Assembly (NCBI GenBank): GCA_002695025.1
Contig: NZNV01000019.1
Coordinates: 93,620-157,619 of the forward strand
Origin: Owenweeksia sp.
GTDB taxonomy: Bacteria; Bacteroidota; Bacteroidia; Flavobacteriales; Schleiferiaceae
Direction of reading: 5' to 3'
Length of the DNA stretch: 64,000 nucleotides
Made by a program: the position numbers and the translations under genes. Positions 9,043-17,439 of the stretch are shown here, piece after piece. A model generated the notes under the pieces. That model saw only the letters and a program-made list of their open reading frames with translations, was not told the DNA's origin and did not search any database. The number at the start of each line of letters is the position of its first letter. The stretch's first letter is position 1.

Positions 9043-10782
9043 TTATTTGGACGGTGATAAGGTTTCTTCCGGAAGGTCACTGATGCGTATGTACATAAAG
9101 CCATCCAAAGAGTCATTGAAAAGCGGATCTACATTGAAACAGACAATACGGGCATTCTGCTTGATGTATTTTTTGATCAGCACCGGAAAACGCATATCTC
9201 CCGGTTCCAGGTCTTCGATGAGGCGGTCGAATTTATTGAGATCGTCATCACTGCTCTCAAACACCACATCCTTATGTTCATCCTTGAGTTTAGGCTTGAA
9301 GGGTTTACGCGGACGTATATGCTCCGCCATTTCCGGATCACCGTGATGGGTAGTGAGATATTCCACCATAAGGGATTTACTGAAACGCGAAAACTTATTG
9401 CTGATGCTGGCGCAGCCCGTTATAAATTCCAATTCCGGATGACGTTTCAGCACCAGGATAATACCCCGCCATAAAAGAAAAAGCGGCAAAGGCTTCAGCT
9501 GCTGCTCACGAGTAATAAAGGCCCGCCCCATTTCCAGTGACTTTGCGAATACATCGTGCATATAATCGTCTACCCTGAAAAGGGTGGTTACGTAAAAGCC
9601 CTTTACCCCGTACCTTGTATAAATATCACTACCTATTCCAAGGCGATAAGAACCCGCCAGCTTGCGGCTTTCCTTATCCCAGAGTATAAGGTGCTCGTAA
9701 TGATAGTCATAGGTATCCAGGTCCAGAGGAAGGTTAGTTCCCTCACCAATAGCGCGGAAGGTTAGTTCGCGAAGGCGACCTATTTCTGTGAGAAGATTGG
9801 AGATGCGCCTGGACGGGGCAATAAAAAGCTCATAATTCTTTTGTTCAAAAAGAAAGGCATTGGTAGAGCGCAGAGCTTCCAACTCAGCCTCCAGGATCTC
9901 CGTAGCCACCGGGGCAATGATATCCTTAGGTTCATCCGGTCGCTTTAAGGAAAAAAGCTTTTTTTCGGGCGACAAGGCCTGCCTCAGTAAATACGTTCGC
10001 TGCCGGAGAAAAGCACCGTAATGCTCCGGTGTTTTATAACCATTTTGCTCCTTTACCGGAATGGCCCGGCCAATACGTATGCGAATGGACTTATTCTTCT
10101 GATGTAGCAGTTCCGATGGAAGTTTAGCCGTACGCAGGTTGGGATGCAAGGCGGAAAGGAGGTAAAAGAAGGCACTGTTGCGCGCCTTGAAATAAACCGG
10201 TATTACCGGTACTTCCATCTTCCGGATCATCTTGATGGCACTTTCCTCCCAGGGTTTGTCAGAGATCTTCCCTTCTTCAAATTTATAGGTGCTTACCTCC
10301 CCGGCCGGAAATATCCCTAATGGGTGTCCTGCTTTTACATGCTCCATGCTGTCCTTGATCCCGGTAAAACTGGAGCGTATATCTTTATTGTCAAAGGGAT
10401 TTACCGGCATGATAAATTCCTTGAGGGGCTCTACCTTTTGCAACAGGAAGTTGGCCATCACCTTATAGTCGGGGCGCACCTGGCTGATAAGCTTAATGAG
10501 GATGATACCGTCAATGCCTCCAAGCGGGTGATTGGAAATGGTTATAAAGGGGCCTTCTTTGGGAATGCGCCTGAGCTCTTCTTCGTAATAATCAAAAGTT
10601 ACCTTGAATTCCTTGAGAATAGCATCGATGAATTCCACTCCGTGCAGCTCTTCAAACTTGCTGTACACTTCGTTGATATCCGAAATACGGAGGATATCCA
10701 TGATGGGTTTGGCCAGGCCTGAAAGGCCAATTTTGTCCAGTTGAACTACTTTGGCAATATCACTTTTGTTAACCAGGCTCAC
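9043..10782 (-). CDS. OlsF/Gls-type bifunctional lipid acyltransferase
   Basis: Two-domain protein of 579 aa for synthesis of amino-acid-containing membrane lipids (ornithine, glycine or serinolipids in this phylum). The N-terminal half is a PlsC/LPLAT O-acyltransferase with the motif SNHPLGGIDG at about residues 83-92. The C-terminal half from about residue 300 is a hemolysin/OlsB-like N-acyltransferase of the GNAT fold (regions AFLFEQKNYELFIA, LRELTFRAIGEGTNL, DLDTYDYHYEHLILWD). The order matches bifunctional OlsF, where the C-terminal half forms the N-acyl amino acid and the N-terminal half adds the second acyl chain. The start is GTG. An in-frame stop lies 27 nt upstream of it and no ATG intervenes, and the N-terminus matches the family start. 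The amino acid head group cannot be inferred. Confidence 0.85.
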   Translation of the reverse strand: MSLVNKSDIAKVVQLDKIGLSGLAKPIMDILRISDINEVYSKFEELHGVEFIDAILKEFKVTFDYYEEELRRIPKEGPFITISNHPLGGIDGIILIKLISQVRPDYKVMANFLLQKVEPLKEFIMPVNPFDNKDIRSSFTGIKDSMEHVKAGHPLGIFPAGEVSTYKFEEGKISDKPWEESAIKMIRKMEVPVIPVYFKARNSAFFYLLSALHPNLRTAKLPSELLHQKNKSIRIRIGRAIPVKEQNGYKTPEHYGAFLRQRTYLLRQALSPEKKLFSLKRPDEPKDIIAPVATEILEAELEALRSTNAFLFEQKNYELFIAPSRRISNLLTEIGRLRELTFRAIGEGTNLPLDLDTYDYHYEHLILWDKESRKLAGSYRLGIGSDIYTRYGVKGFYVTTLFRVDDYMHDVFAKSLEMGRAFITREQQLKPLPLFLLWRGIILVLKRHPELEFITGCASISNKFSRFSKSLMVEYLTTHHGDPEMAEHIRPRKPFKPKLKDEHKDVVFESSDDDLNKFDRLIEDLEPGDMRFPVLIKKYIKQNARIVCFNVDPLFNDSLDGFMYIRISDLPEETLSPSK

Positions 10783-10824
10783 TACTCTGCGGCATTTTCC
10801 GTAAAGCTAACCATTTTAAATGGC

Positions 10825-12075
10825 TTAAACCGTTATTACCTGGTAGGTATTGCGGCTAATTTGTTCCAACATTATTTTCCCGGTACGTTGAACGCGGGTA
10901 CGGGCCTCATCATCATAATGCCTTACGCTGTAAAGCTTTACATCCTCATTATAGGACACATCAAAATCCTTTTGCAATTCATCCAGGATCACCGGAGTGG
11001 TAATAGGATCATGGTTAATACAAAAGGAAGAACTTACCGCTGTGTTCTGCGACAGGTTAACACGGATGCCATACTGGTGAAACACCTTGTAGATCTTGCT
11101 CAGGTGTTCTTCCACAATAAAAGCCAGGTCACGGGTGGAAACGGTAATGAGCACCTGGTTATCTTTTTTGATGAAACAAGGCAATACCGGGTCCAGATCT
11201 GAACCTTCGCGGATAAGCGTACCCACCGCATCCGGGTTTACAAATGACTTCACCCGAAGGGGTATATTCTTTTTTTGTAAAGGTTGTATGGTTTTGGGAT
11301 GGATTACGGAAGCTCCGTAATAAGCCAGCTCAATGGCCTCACGGTAACTGATCTGGTTCAGGAGGGCGGTTCCGTCAAACACTTTCGGGTCACCATTCAG
11401 CACTCCAGGTACATCCTTCCAGATCACCACCTCTTCCGCACCCAGCACATAGCCGAGGACCGAAGCCGTGTAATCGGAACCTTCACGCCCCAGGGTGGTG
11501 GGGTTCAGGTCATCATCAGACCCGATAAAACCCTGAACCACATAGCGGTTATCCGGTAATATGGTATCTTTCACCAAACGCTCCGTAAAGTTCCAGTCTA
11601 CCCGCGCAAAACGGTAGTTCTGATCGGTGCGGATCAACCTGCGGGCATCCAGCCACTTATTCTGATACCCGGAGCTGTTGAGGTAGCTGGAAATTATCTT
11701 GGTAGAGATCAGTTCCCCATAACTTACGATCTGATCATAGGCCTTATTAAAGTTTTCATCCGGTTTACCCTGGCAAATGATATCCAGCTGGCTGAAGAGG
11801 ATCTCCACATCATTATGAACACGGTGTTCATCCGCAGCAAAGAGTTCCCGTATGATGTTGAGGTGGTCCTCTTTGATTTCCTGTAATAGCTCCAGGGCTC
11901 CCTCCTTTCCGTTAAAAAAGAGCTGCACCACCTTTTCCAGCGCATTGGTGGTTTTCCCCATAGCCGAAACTACAATTAGTATTTCCTCACCAGGGAAGTG
12001 ATTCAAAACGTTAGCTACATTACGTACACTGTCTGCATCCTTAACGGAAGCACCACCAAATTTAAATACCTTCAT
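10825..12075 (-). CDS. lysC: Aspartate kinase (monofunctional)
   Basis: Catalyses ATP-dependent phosphorylation of aspartate, the first step towards lysine, threonine and methionine. 416 aa from ATG 12075. The longer frame to 12147 adds 24 residues with no family similarity before MKVFKFGGASVKDADSVRNV, the canonical N-terminal nucleotide-binding motif. GREGSDYTASVLG and EVVIWKDVPGVLNGDP are the amino-acid-kinase substrate motifs. The last 110 residues contain ACT-like regulatory segments (QVLITVSTRDLAFIVEEHL, GIRVNLSQNT), suggesting feedback control. No homoserine dehydrogenase domain is fused. It lies 42 nt upstream of the OlsF-like gene in the same direction and about 4 kb from lysA, which uses the same pathway. 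The gene symbol is by function and is tentative. Confidence 0.93.
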   Translation of the reverse strand: MKVFKFGGASVKDADSVRNVANVLNHFPGEEILIVVSAMGKTTNALEKVVQLFFNGKEGALELLQEIKEDHLNIIRELFAADEHRVHNDVEILFSQLDIICQGKPDENFNKAYDQIVSYGELISTKIISSYLNSSGYQNKWLDARRLIRTDQNYRFARVDWNFTERLVKDTILPDNRYVVQGFIGSDDDLNPTTLGREGSDYTASVLGYVLGAEEVVIWKDVPGVLNGDPKVFDGTALLNQISYREAIELAYYGASVIHPKTIQPLQKKNIPLRVKSFVNPDAVGTLIREGSDLDPVLPCFIKKDNQVLITVSTRDLAFIVEEHLSKIYKVFHQYGIRVNLSQNTAVSSSFCINHDPITTPVILDELQKDFDVSYNEDVKLYSVRHYDDEARTRVQRTGKIMLEQISRNTYQVITV

Positions 12076-12153
12076 TGTGTATAAACTTACAGTTTGCGAA
12101 TGTACTAAGCATCGCTTAATATAATACTCCCGTTTGGCTTTACCCATTTGGCA

Positions 12154-12183
12154 TTTGCTTGTAAAGACTTATGGATATATTTG
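12154..12183 (+). promoter_or_regulatory. Bacteroidota-type promoter
   Basis: TTTG at 12154-12157 and TATATTTG at 12176-12183, 18 nt apart, match the -33/-7 consensus of the Bacteroidota primary sigma factor. Transcription would begin near 12188-12190. That lies after an ATG at 12171 but before the ATG at 12204, so this supports the shorter start of the following gene. Confidence 0.7.
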
Positions 12184-12203
12184 TGAAAACCTCAATTACG
12201 ATT

Positions 12204-13184
12204 ATGCTTAAACATTACTTTTTTGCCATGGCGCTGATTGTTTCCAGCTTTTGGGAAGTTCATGCTCAGATCAATATAGGCTCATTTGAAAGTCCTAATA
12301 TCCGAGATGGTGCCGGAATGATACGAAAAGGTGATGTACGTAGGATGGAACGCAATAAAACCATTTTCTTTTATGGTGAAAAGGACGAGGCCCGGCTGGA
12401 GGATCTTAAAAAGGCTCTCAAAGGAGCATGGGACCTCAATAGCCTGGAGTTTGATCACATCCGTAATTTCAAGAAGTACGAACGTGAACGCAATACCGCC
12501 TTTATAACCCTGGAGGTAAGTCCGGTGGTTAAGGTCAATACCAATATCGGTAAGGAAAGAGAGGTGGATTGCAAGGTTTACCTTTTATTGTGGGTACCCA
12601 AAAGCCGTGACCGGGTTCCTTATGCCCGCATTGAACTATACCCAGAGCACGAGTTCGTAAAAAAACTGATCAAGGTGCCTGGAGACGAGGATAAAAAAGA
12701 CCTCATCTACAAGGAAGGAAAGTTCTACAATGACAGCCCGGGACTCCTCAGCCTGTATTTCAGGCACGTTTCCAAAGGTTTGTCCATTGACGATAATATT
12801 ACCGCACCTTCGCTGTATGACGACTGGGCCCGGGAGGATTCAGCAGGGCTTGGATTACTGCGAAATGAGATATTATACGTTCCGGACTATGTACTTATCG
12901 AAGAGGACCTGAGGGATGATACCACCCAGGTACGTGCCGCCATTGATCTTTTTGAGGATTATCCTCATCGCTACGAAATACTGAAACGTGAGCAGTTAAG
13001 CAACCTTATCCTGGAGGACGTTTCCCATTTGAATTATGTGTTTGTATACGTCCAATCCGGGGAAGAAAAACACTTCTCCATTTTCAATACCAAAGGAGAG
13101 ATCCTTTTCCATGAATTTGAAGGGAACAGCTTTAACCTCCAGGAAAATGACATCCGGGAAATGGCCCGCTCGGTAGGCGATTAA
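12204..13184 (+). CDS. Secreted protein of unknown function, 326 aa
   Basis: I do not recognise the family. The chosen start at 12204 gives MLKHYFFAMALIVSSFWEVH and then AQ, a normal signal peptide. The longer frame from 12171 begins inside the predicted promoter. The mature protein is charged and contains no cysteine-based motif. FYGEKDEARLEDLKKALKGA and the following segment suggest a mixed alpha/beta fold. The C-terminal part (HFSIFNTKGEILFHEFEGN) looks like a beta-hairpin-rich end. It stands alone on the plus strand between divergent aspartate kinase and a convergent small gene, and overlaps the latter by 4 nt at the stop codons. Confidence 0.75.
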   Translation: MLKHYFFAMALIVSSFWEVHAQINIGSFESPNIRDGAGMIRKGDVRRMERNKTIFFYGEKDEARLEDLKKALKGAWDLNSLEFDHIRNFKKYERERNTAFITLEVSPVVKVNTNIGKEREVDCKVYLLLWVPKSRDRVPYARIELYPEHEFVKKLIKVPGDEDKKDLIYKEGKFYNDSPGLLSLYFRHVSKGLSIDDNITAPSLYDDWAREDSAGLGLLRNEILYVPDYVLIEEDLRDDTTQVRAAIDLFEDYPHRYEILKREQLSNLILEDVSHLNYVFVYVQSGEEKHFSIFNTKGEILFHEFEGNSFNLQENDIREMARSVGD

Positions 13185-13477
13185 AAACCCGCGAATTCCA
13201 TGAGATAAGGCCAGCATAGCCACGCTCCCATACACAATAACAGCAATAATGCTGCAAATGCCAAGGAGGATCTTATAAATACAGTGCGGTTATACCGTTG
13301 AAGACGCTCTTTAATGGCCCTTAATTGCTCGGGAGTAGCTTTCCTTTCCGGTTTACAGGCTATGTTTTTACGACTTCTGAGTTGAAATACACTCTTCTTA
13401 TCGTAGAGCGTATTTCGCTGTCTCGCATTGTTTTTCAGTGAGGTGATCATGGCCTGTACAGATCCGGCAAAACTCAT
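13181..13477 (-). CDS. Small conserved-type membrane protein, 98 aa
   Basis: Begins MSFAGSVQAMITSLKNNARQ, a pattern I associate with short Bacteroidota proteins of unknown function. A basic, helical cytoplasmic region (KPERKATPEQLRAIKERLQR) is followed by one transmembrane helix near the C-terminus (SSLAFAALLLLLCMGAWLCW). No catalytic motif is seen. It ends convergently with the 326-aa secreted protein (4-nt overlap) and follows a 149-aa secreted protein gene by 17 nt, so the two minus-strand genes may form one unit. Function unknown. Confidence 0.65.
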   Translation of the reverse strand: MSFAGSVQAMITSLKNNARQRNTLYDKKSVFQLRSRKNIACKPERKATPEQLRAIKERLQRYNRTVFIRSSLAFAALLLLLCMGAWLCWPYLMEFAGF

Positions 13478-13494
13478 AACGTTTTAGATTTAGG

Positions 13495-13944
13495 TTAAGG
13501 ACGATAAATATCTGATCTGCAAAACACCTTACCCGAATGCATGGGATAAAAAAGATTGAACCTTCTATCCCGGACGATCCGTAAAGTAAACTTGCGATAC
13601 GTTTGGTAAGCCAAATAGCCTGTGTTTCCGCTACAAACTACAGTAACTGACGGCTCTTGCCTGAAAGGCACCTGATCCACTATTTTAATCCTGTACTCAT
13701 AGCAAGGATATTCCAGTTTGCTTAATGAGTCTGCTTTGCGATGCATGGTAGAAATAAGCTTATCCTGTGCTTCTTTTGCTCTTGATATCTTAGAGGTCAA
13801 GGTTTCACAGTCAGAGCTATCCGCTTCAAAATTACTGGAAAAGCTAATCTCCTCCACCACGGTCTGTGCGGATAAAAAAGAACAGCTTAGCAAGCAAAGT
13901 ACTGAAGATAGGATGATTCGAAACAAGGGTCTATCTGGTTGCAT
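13495..13944 (-). CDS. Small secreted protein of unknown function, 149 aa
   Basis: Start placed at ATG 13944, giving MQPDRPLFRIILSSVLCLLS and then CSFLSAQ, a signal peptide. The longer frame to 14028 would run into the divergent gene's start and adds 28 non-signal residues. The mature part holds a region with SDCETLTSKISRAKEAQDKL (helical) and then a beta-rich end with YEYRIKIVDQVPFRQEPSV. It has three cysteines in the mature part, so a disulfide is possible. No family recognised. It is divergent from the DUF5689-hydrolase lipoprotein, and their start codons are 88 nt apart. Confidence 0.6.
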   Translation of the reverse strand: MQPDRPLFRIILSSVLCLLSCSFLSAQTVVEEISFSSNFEADSSDCETLTSKISRAKEAQDKLISTMHRKADSLSKLEYPCYEYRIKIVDQVPFRQEPSVTVVCSGNTGYLAYQTYRKFTLRIVRDRRFNLFYPMHSGKVFCRSDIYRP

Positions 13945-14032
13945 ATTCAAGTATACAGACCGGATTCTCACCATGAGGTTGCCTATCAATTCATAGCTTA
14001 TCAATACCTTAGTGTTTTTAATACACAACCCT

Positions 14033-15502
14033 ATGCGAGTTTCCTATTTATCCTCCCTTTTTATTACTCTTATTTCACTGACCTTGGCCTGTTCCAAAAA
14101 GGATGAGCCAACCAATACCCATACAACTTCAGAGCCTGAACCGTTAGAGGCTACCCATACTATCATGGAATTAATCAATGACTTCAGCGATGGGGAGATC
14201 AAAGAAAAAGTAGTGGTAAAGGGTTCGGTTATTTCCAGTGATAAAGGAGGTAACATCCAGAATCATCTTTTTATAAGGGACTACAGTGGAGCGCTAAGGA
14301 TAGCCATGACTGGGGACAAACTCTATCAAACGTACCCACAGGAAACAGAGTTGTTAGTGGTATGTACCGGTTTAAAGGTTGACAGAACATCCCGTACACT
14401 AACGATGGCTGATGGCAATCCTTTGACCTCAATTGACAGCTCTGAGGTAATTATTAAAACCGGTGAGAATAATAGATTGCCGGATGACGCCTTGGACCCT
14501 AACCAGCTTAGTGATGATGATTTAAACTCCAACTTTGTGGCCTCAGGCTTCTATTTTGATGAAAGTCTTATCGGAGAACCTTTCATTGATGCCCATCAAA
14601 CCACGATACGCAGTATGAAACATCAGAATGGAAAAGAGATCAAGGTGATAATGGAACCAGGCTCTTCTTTTGACGATGAAAACATCCCGGAAAAATTTGG
14701 CCCGGTCAAAGGATTATTAGTTAAGATGAATGGTGATTTTGTACTACGCCCGCGTGGCCTGGATGATATGATCTTTACCGCCAACCGCATTCCTCCCTTT
14801 GAAAAACGGACTTTTACCTATAATGGTAATACCCTGCCCTATCAGGTTTTATTTCCGCGTAATTATGACCCTACCAGCTCCTATCCCCTGGTGATATTCC
14901 TGCACGGAGCCGGAGAGCGGGGAAGTAATAATACCAGCCAGATGGCCTATGGATCCAACACTTTTGGCAGTTACGATGCGCGAACCAATTATCCCGCTAT
15001 TGTGATCTTCCCACAATGCCCTTCCAATACAATGTGGTCGCGCAGGGCCAAGTACGATCAGAATGGCCAGTTGTTGTTTGAATTTCCGGTGGAGCAAAAT
15101 CCCAATACCGCTATGGAGATGGTCATCGAGCTGGTTCGTGATTATGTGGCCCATGAGGCGGTGGATGACAAGCGTATTTACGTTTCCGGGCTCTCCATGG
15201 GAGGCATTGGAACTTTCGAATTCTGCTATTATGCGCCTGATCTTCCTGCCGCTGCCGTTTCCATTGCCGGGGGGCATGATTCCGCCTTTGTAGATAGTTA
15301 TGCGGCTGGCATTGACTTTCGCCTCTATCATGGGGACAATGATGGTGTAGTGCCCCCGCGCTACTCCCGCGAAATGCATACCGCCCTGCAGCAAGGTGGT
15401 TTTTCATCCGAATACTTTGAAGCGCCCGGTCGTGGTCACGAATGGAATTACGTTCTGAACGATCCGGATTACATCCAGTGGATGTTCAACCAGAGCCGGT
15501 AG
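14033..15502 (+). CDS. Lipoprotein with DUF5689 domain fused to alpha/beta hydrolase
   Basis: Start at 14033 gives MRVSYLSSLFITLISLTLAC, a lipoprotein signal with lipobox LTLAC. The ATG at 14012 adds 7 residues. Residues of about 40-260 resemble DUF5689, an OB-fold-like domain common in Bacteroidota lipoproteins (VVKGSVISSDKGGNIQNHLF). The second half is an alpha/beta hydrolase of the PHB-depolymerase/LpqC or dienelactone hydrolase type. YPLVIFLHGAGERGS is the oxyanion region, GLSMGGIGTFEF holds the nucleophile serine, YHGDNDGVVPP the aspartate, and GRGHEWNYV the histidine. It is probably an esterase displayed on the cell surface or in the periplasm. The substrate is unknown. It stands alone between a divergent gene and a convergent GNAT gene. 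Confidence 0.85.
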   Translation: MRVSYLSSLFITLISLTLACSKKDEPTNTHTTSEPEPLEATHTIMELINDFSDGEIKEKVVVKGSVISSDKGGNIQNHLFIRDYSGALRIAMTGDKLYQTYPQETELLVVCTGLKVDRTSRTLTMADGNPLTSIDSSEVIIKTGENNRLPDDALDPNQLSDDDLNSNFVASGFYFDESLIGEPFIDAHQTTIRSMKHQNGKEIKVIMEPGSSFDDENIPEKFGPVKGLLVKMNGDFVLRPRGLDDMIFTANRIPPFEKRTFTYNGNTLPYQVLFPRNYDPTSSYPLVIFLHGAGERGSNNTSQMAYGSNTFGSYDARTNYPAIVIFPQCPSNTMWSRRAKYDQNGQLLFEFPVEQNPNTAMEMVIELVRDYVAHEAVDDKRIYVSGLSMGGIGTFEFCYYAPDLPAAAVSIAGGHDSAFVDSYAAGIDFRLYHGDNDGVVPPRYSREMHTALQQGGFSSEYFEAPGRGHEWNYVLNDPDYIQWMFNQSR

Positions 15503-15503
15503 A

Positions 15504-15538
15504 TTGAAAGTTCAAGGCTGAAGGTTTAAAGTTGAACG
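15504..15538. repeat. Short degenerate intergenic repeat
   Basis: The segment after the hydrolase stop codon repeats TTGAAAGTTCAAGG-like words (TTGAAAGTTCAAGG, CTGAAGG, TTTAAAGTTGAA). Such simple TTGAA/TTCAA strings are common between convergent genes in this phylum. They may act as weak bidirectional hairpins, but no clear terminator is formed. Confidence 0.35.
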
Positions 15539-15567
15539 TTGCTGGTGAGGTTTGGGATTTTAGAGCT

Positions 15568-16020
15568 TTAACTGATCACCAGCTTACAGTTCCACCACTC
15601 CTTTTCAATATGGGCGCCCAGGCTTTTATAAAAGCGTACTGCCCCTTCGTTCCAGTCCAGCACCTGCCAGTCCAATCGGCCGGCACCAGCCTTTTTGGCT
15701 TCTTCCACGGTGGCCAGCAATAAGGCTTTGCCAACTCCCATACCACGGGCATCAGGCTGTACATACAGATCTTCCAAATAATAACAACGGCCGTTCCAGG
15801 TGGAGTATCTCGGGTAATAAAGTGATATGCCCACTACCCTATCATTTATCTCGGCCACCAAAAAATCAAAGGACTGGTGCTCCTTCCAGTCCCGCAGCAA
15901 TATCTTTTCATCGGTGCAGACCTGCTCCGGTGCTCTTTCAAATTCAGCCAGCTCCTTAATAAGGGTCATCAGAGCGGGAATATCCCGCTCTTCGCCCTTA
16001 CGTATTTCGTAGCGTATCAT
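15568..16020 (-). CDS. GNAT-family N-acetyltransferase, SSAT/thialysine type
   Basis: 150-aa single-domain acetyltransferase. MIRYEIRKGEERDIPALMTL is the usual first strand and helix. YYLEDLYVQPDARGMGVGKA is the acetyl-CoA binding motif A (R-x-x-G-x-G/A). WQVLDWNEGAVRFYKSLGA is motif B. The YLEDLYV and DWN-x2-A-x2-FY signature is that of diamine or thialysine N-acetyltransferases, so polyamines or lysine analogues are likely substrates (inference). Its start overlaps the lysA stop by 4 nt (ATGA), so it is translationally coupled to lysA. That would fit a lysine-related amine substrate. Confidence 0.9.
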   Translation of the reverse strand: MIRYEIRKGEERDIPALMTLIKELAEFERAPEQVCTDEKILLRDWKEHQSFDFLVAEINDRVVGISLYYPRYSTWNGRCYYLEDLYVQPDARGMGVGKALLLATVEEAKKAGAGRLDWQVLDWNEGAVRFYKSLGAHIEKEWWNCKLVIS

Positions 16021-17249
16021 AATTCTATTTCTACCTGGTTGCGTAAAATATCGTCCAGCGTTTGCCTTTGGGTGATCAGGTGGGCCTTGCCCTTATGTAC
16101 CAAAACCTCTGCCGGCTTATAACGGCTGTTGTAATTATTGGCCATCGTAAAGCAATAAGCTCCGGCATTATGAAAACAGAGGATATCCCCTTCATTGATC
16201 TCATTGATCTGGCGGTCGCTGGCAAAGGTGTCTGTCTCACAGATGTAACCCACTACGGTATAGACACGCTTGCGCCCGTTGGTATTTGAAATATTCTCAA
16301 TATGATGATAGGCATCGTAGAACATGGGGCGGATCAGGTGATTCATGCCGGTATCCACACCAGCAAAAACGGTGGCCGTGGTTTGCTTGATCACATTTAC
16401 CTTGCAGAAGAAATAGCCTGCTTCACTCACCAGGAACTTACCGGGCTCAAATTCTATTTCCAGTTCGCGGCCGTACTCCTTGCAAAAAGTGTTGAACATT
16501 TTGGTCATTTTCTGGCCCAGCTCCTCGATATCGGTGGAAATATCGTTGGGTTTATAAGCTACCTTAAAACCACTTCCAAAATCAATGTACTGCAGGTCCG
16601 GAAAGTCCCGGGCTACTTCCAGTAAAAGATCCGCTCCTTTCAGGAAAACATCCACATCCAGGATATCACTACCCGTGTGCATGTGCAACCCTTCCACTTT
16701 TATGTTAAGGCTTTTGACCAGGCGCTCCAGGTGGCGGGTCTGGTGGATGCTGATACCGAATTTGGAATCAATATGACCCACGGATATCTTGACATTACCG
16801 CCCGCCATAATATGGGGGTTCATGCGTATACACACCGGATAATCACCTCCATACAAGCCGCCAAACTGCTCTAATATGCTCAGGTTATCGATGTTGATGC
16901 GCACGCCTAATTCCACCGCTTTTTTGATCTCATCAATAGAAACCCCATTGGGGGTATAAATGATGTCAGCAGGATCAAAACCAGCTTTCAGGCCCAGCTC
17001 TACTTCTTGGATGGAAACGGTATCCAGCCCGCTGCCCAACTGCTTAAAAAAGCGCAGCACATTCACATTGCTCAGAGCCTTACAGGCGTAATTGATCTTA
17101 TGTTTACTGCCCTTAAAAGCCTTTTTGAGCCGTTTATACTGGCTCTCCATTTTGGCGGTATCATAAACATAAAGAGGGGTGTCGTATTCACGGCATAATT
17201 GCAACGCATCTACCCCGGCAATTTGAAAGGTTTGCGATCCCTGTGACAT
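16017..17249 (-). CDS. lysA: Diaminopimelate decarboxylase
   Basis: PLP-dependent fold-III enzyme converting meso-diaminopimelate to lysine, the last step of lysine synthesis. 410 aa, normal length. The PLP lysine is K57 in NYACKALSNVNVL. GLHMHTGSDI and IDFGSGFKVAY bind the phosphate. FEPGKFLVSEAGYF and GYICETDTFA are the C-terminal active-site motifs that include the Cys-Glu pair. The gene is followed by the GNAT gene with a 4-nt overlap. The upstream region (17250-17439) is shared with the divergent serC. I see only a weak -7-like TATTTTAG on the minus strand. Confidence 0.97.
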   Translation of the reverse strand: MSQGSQTFQIAGVDALQLCREYDTPLYVYDTAKMESQYKRLKKAFKGSKHKINYACKALSNVNVLRFFKQLGSGLDTVSIQEVELGLKAGFDPADIIYTPNGVSIDEIKKAVELGVRINIDNLSILEQFGGLYGGDYPVCIRMNPHIMAGGNVKISVGHIDSKFGISIHQTRHLERLVKSLNIKVEGLHMHTGSDILDVDVFLKGADLLLEVARDFPDLQYIDFGSGFKVAYKPNDISTDIEELGQKMTKMFNTFCKEYGRELEIEFEPGKFLVSEAGYFFCKVNVIKQTTATVFAGVDTGMNHLIRPMFYDAYHHIENISNTNGRKRVYTVVGYICETDTFASDRQINEINEGDILCFHNAGAYCFTMANNYNSRYKPAEVLVHKGKAHLITQRQTLDDILRNQVEIEL

Positions 17250-17377
17250 TTTAAAAGTTTAAGAATTGAACTACAAAAAAGAAGGCTAAAATACATAGTC
17301 TTAATAGTTTATAGGACGCGCTACCTCTTAAAAATTTAATTTCTTCAGTTTCACCGGAATTAACCCCTCCTTAACCC

Positions 17378-17405
17378 TTGTGGCATAGCTATTTTGTTAA
17401 TTTTG
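17378..17405 (+). promoter_or_regulatory. Promoter of serC-serA
   Basis: TTG at 17378-17380 and TAATTTTG at 17398-17405, 17 nt apart, fit the Bacteroidota -33/-7 consensus. Predicted transcription start is near 17411, about 29 nt before the serC ATG. Confidence 0.7.
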
Positions 17406-17439
17406 TGCCCCTACAGGTAGACCTTTACAAATCATTTTT

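Noticed and set aside
10811..10823. Palindrome CCATTTTAAATGG between aspartate kinase and the OlsF-like gene
   Set aside because: Short, AT-rich in the middle, and directly after the kinase stop. Expected by chance in such spacers.
17250..17439. Lysine-type riboswitch in the lysA/serC region
   Set aside because: I looked for paired segments expected of a riboswitch and saw none. Only promoter-like elements are present.
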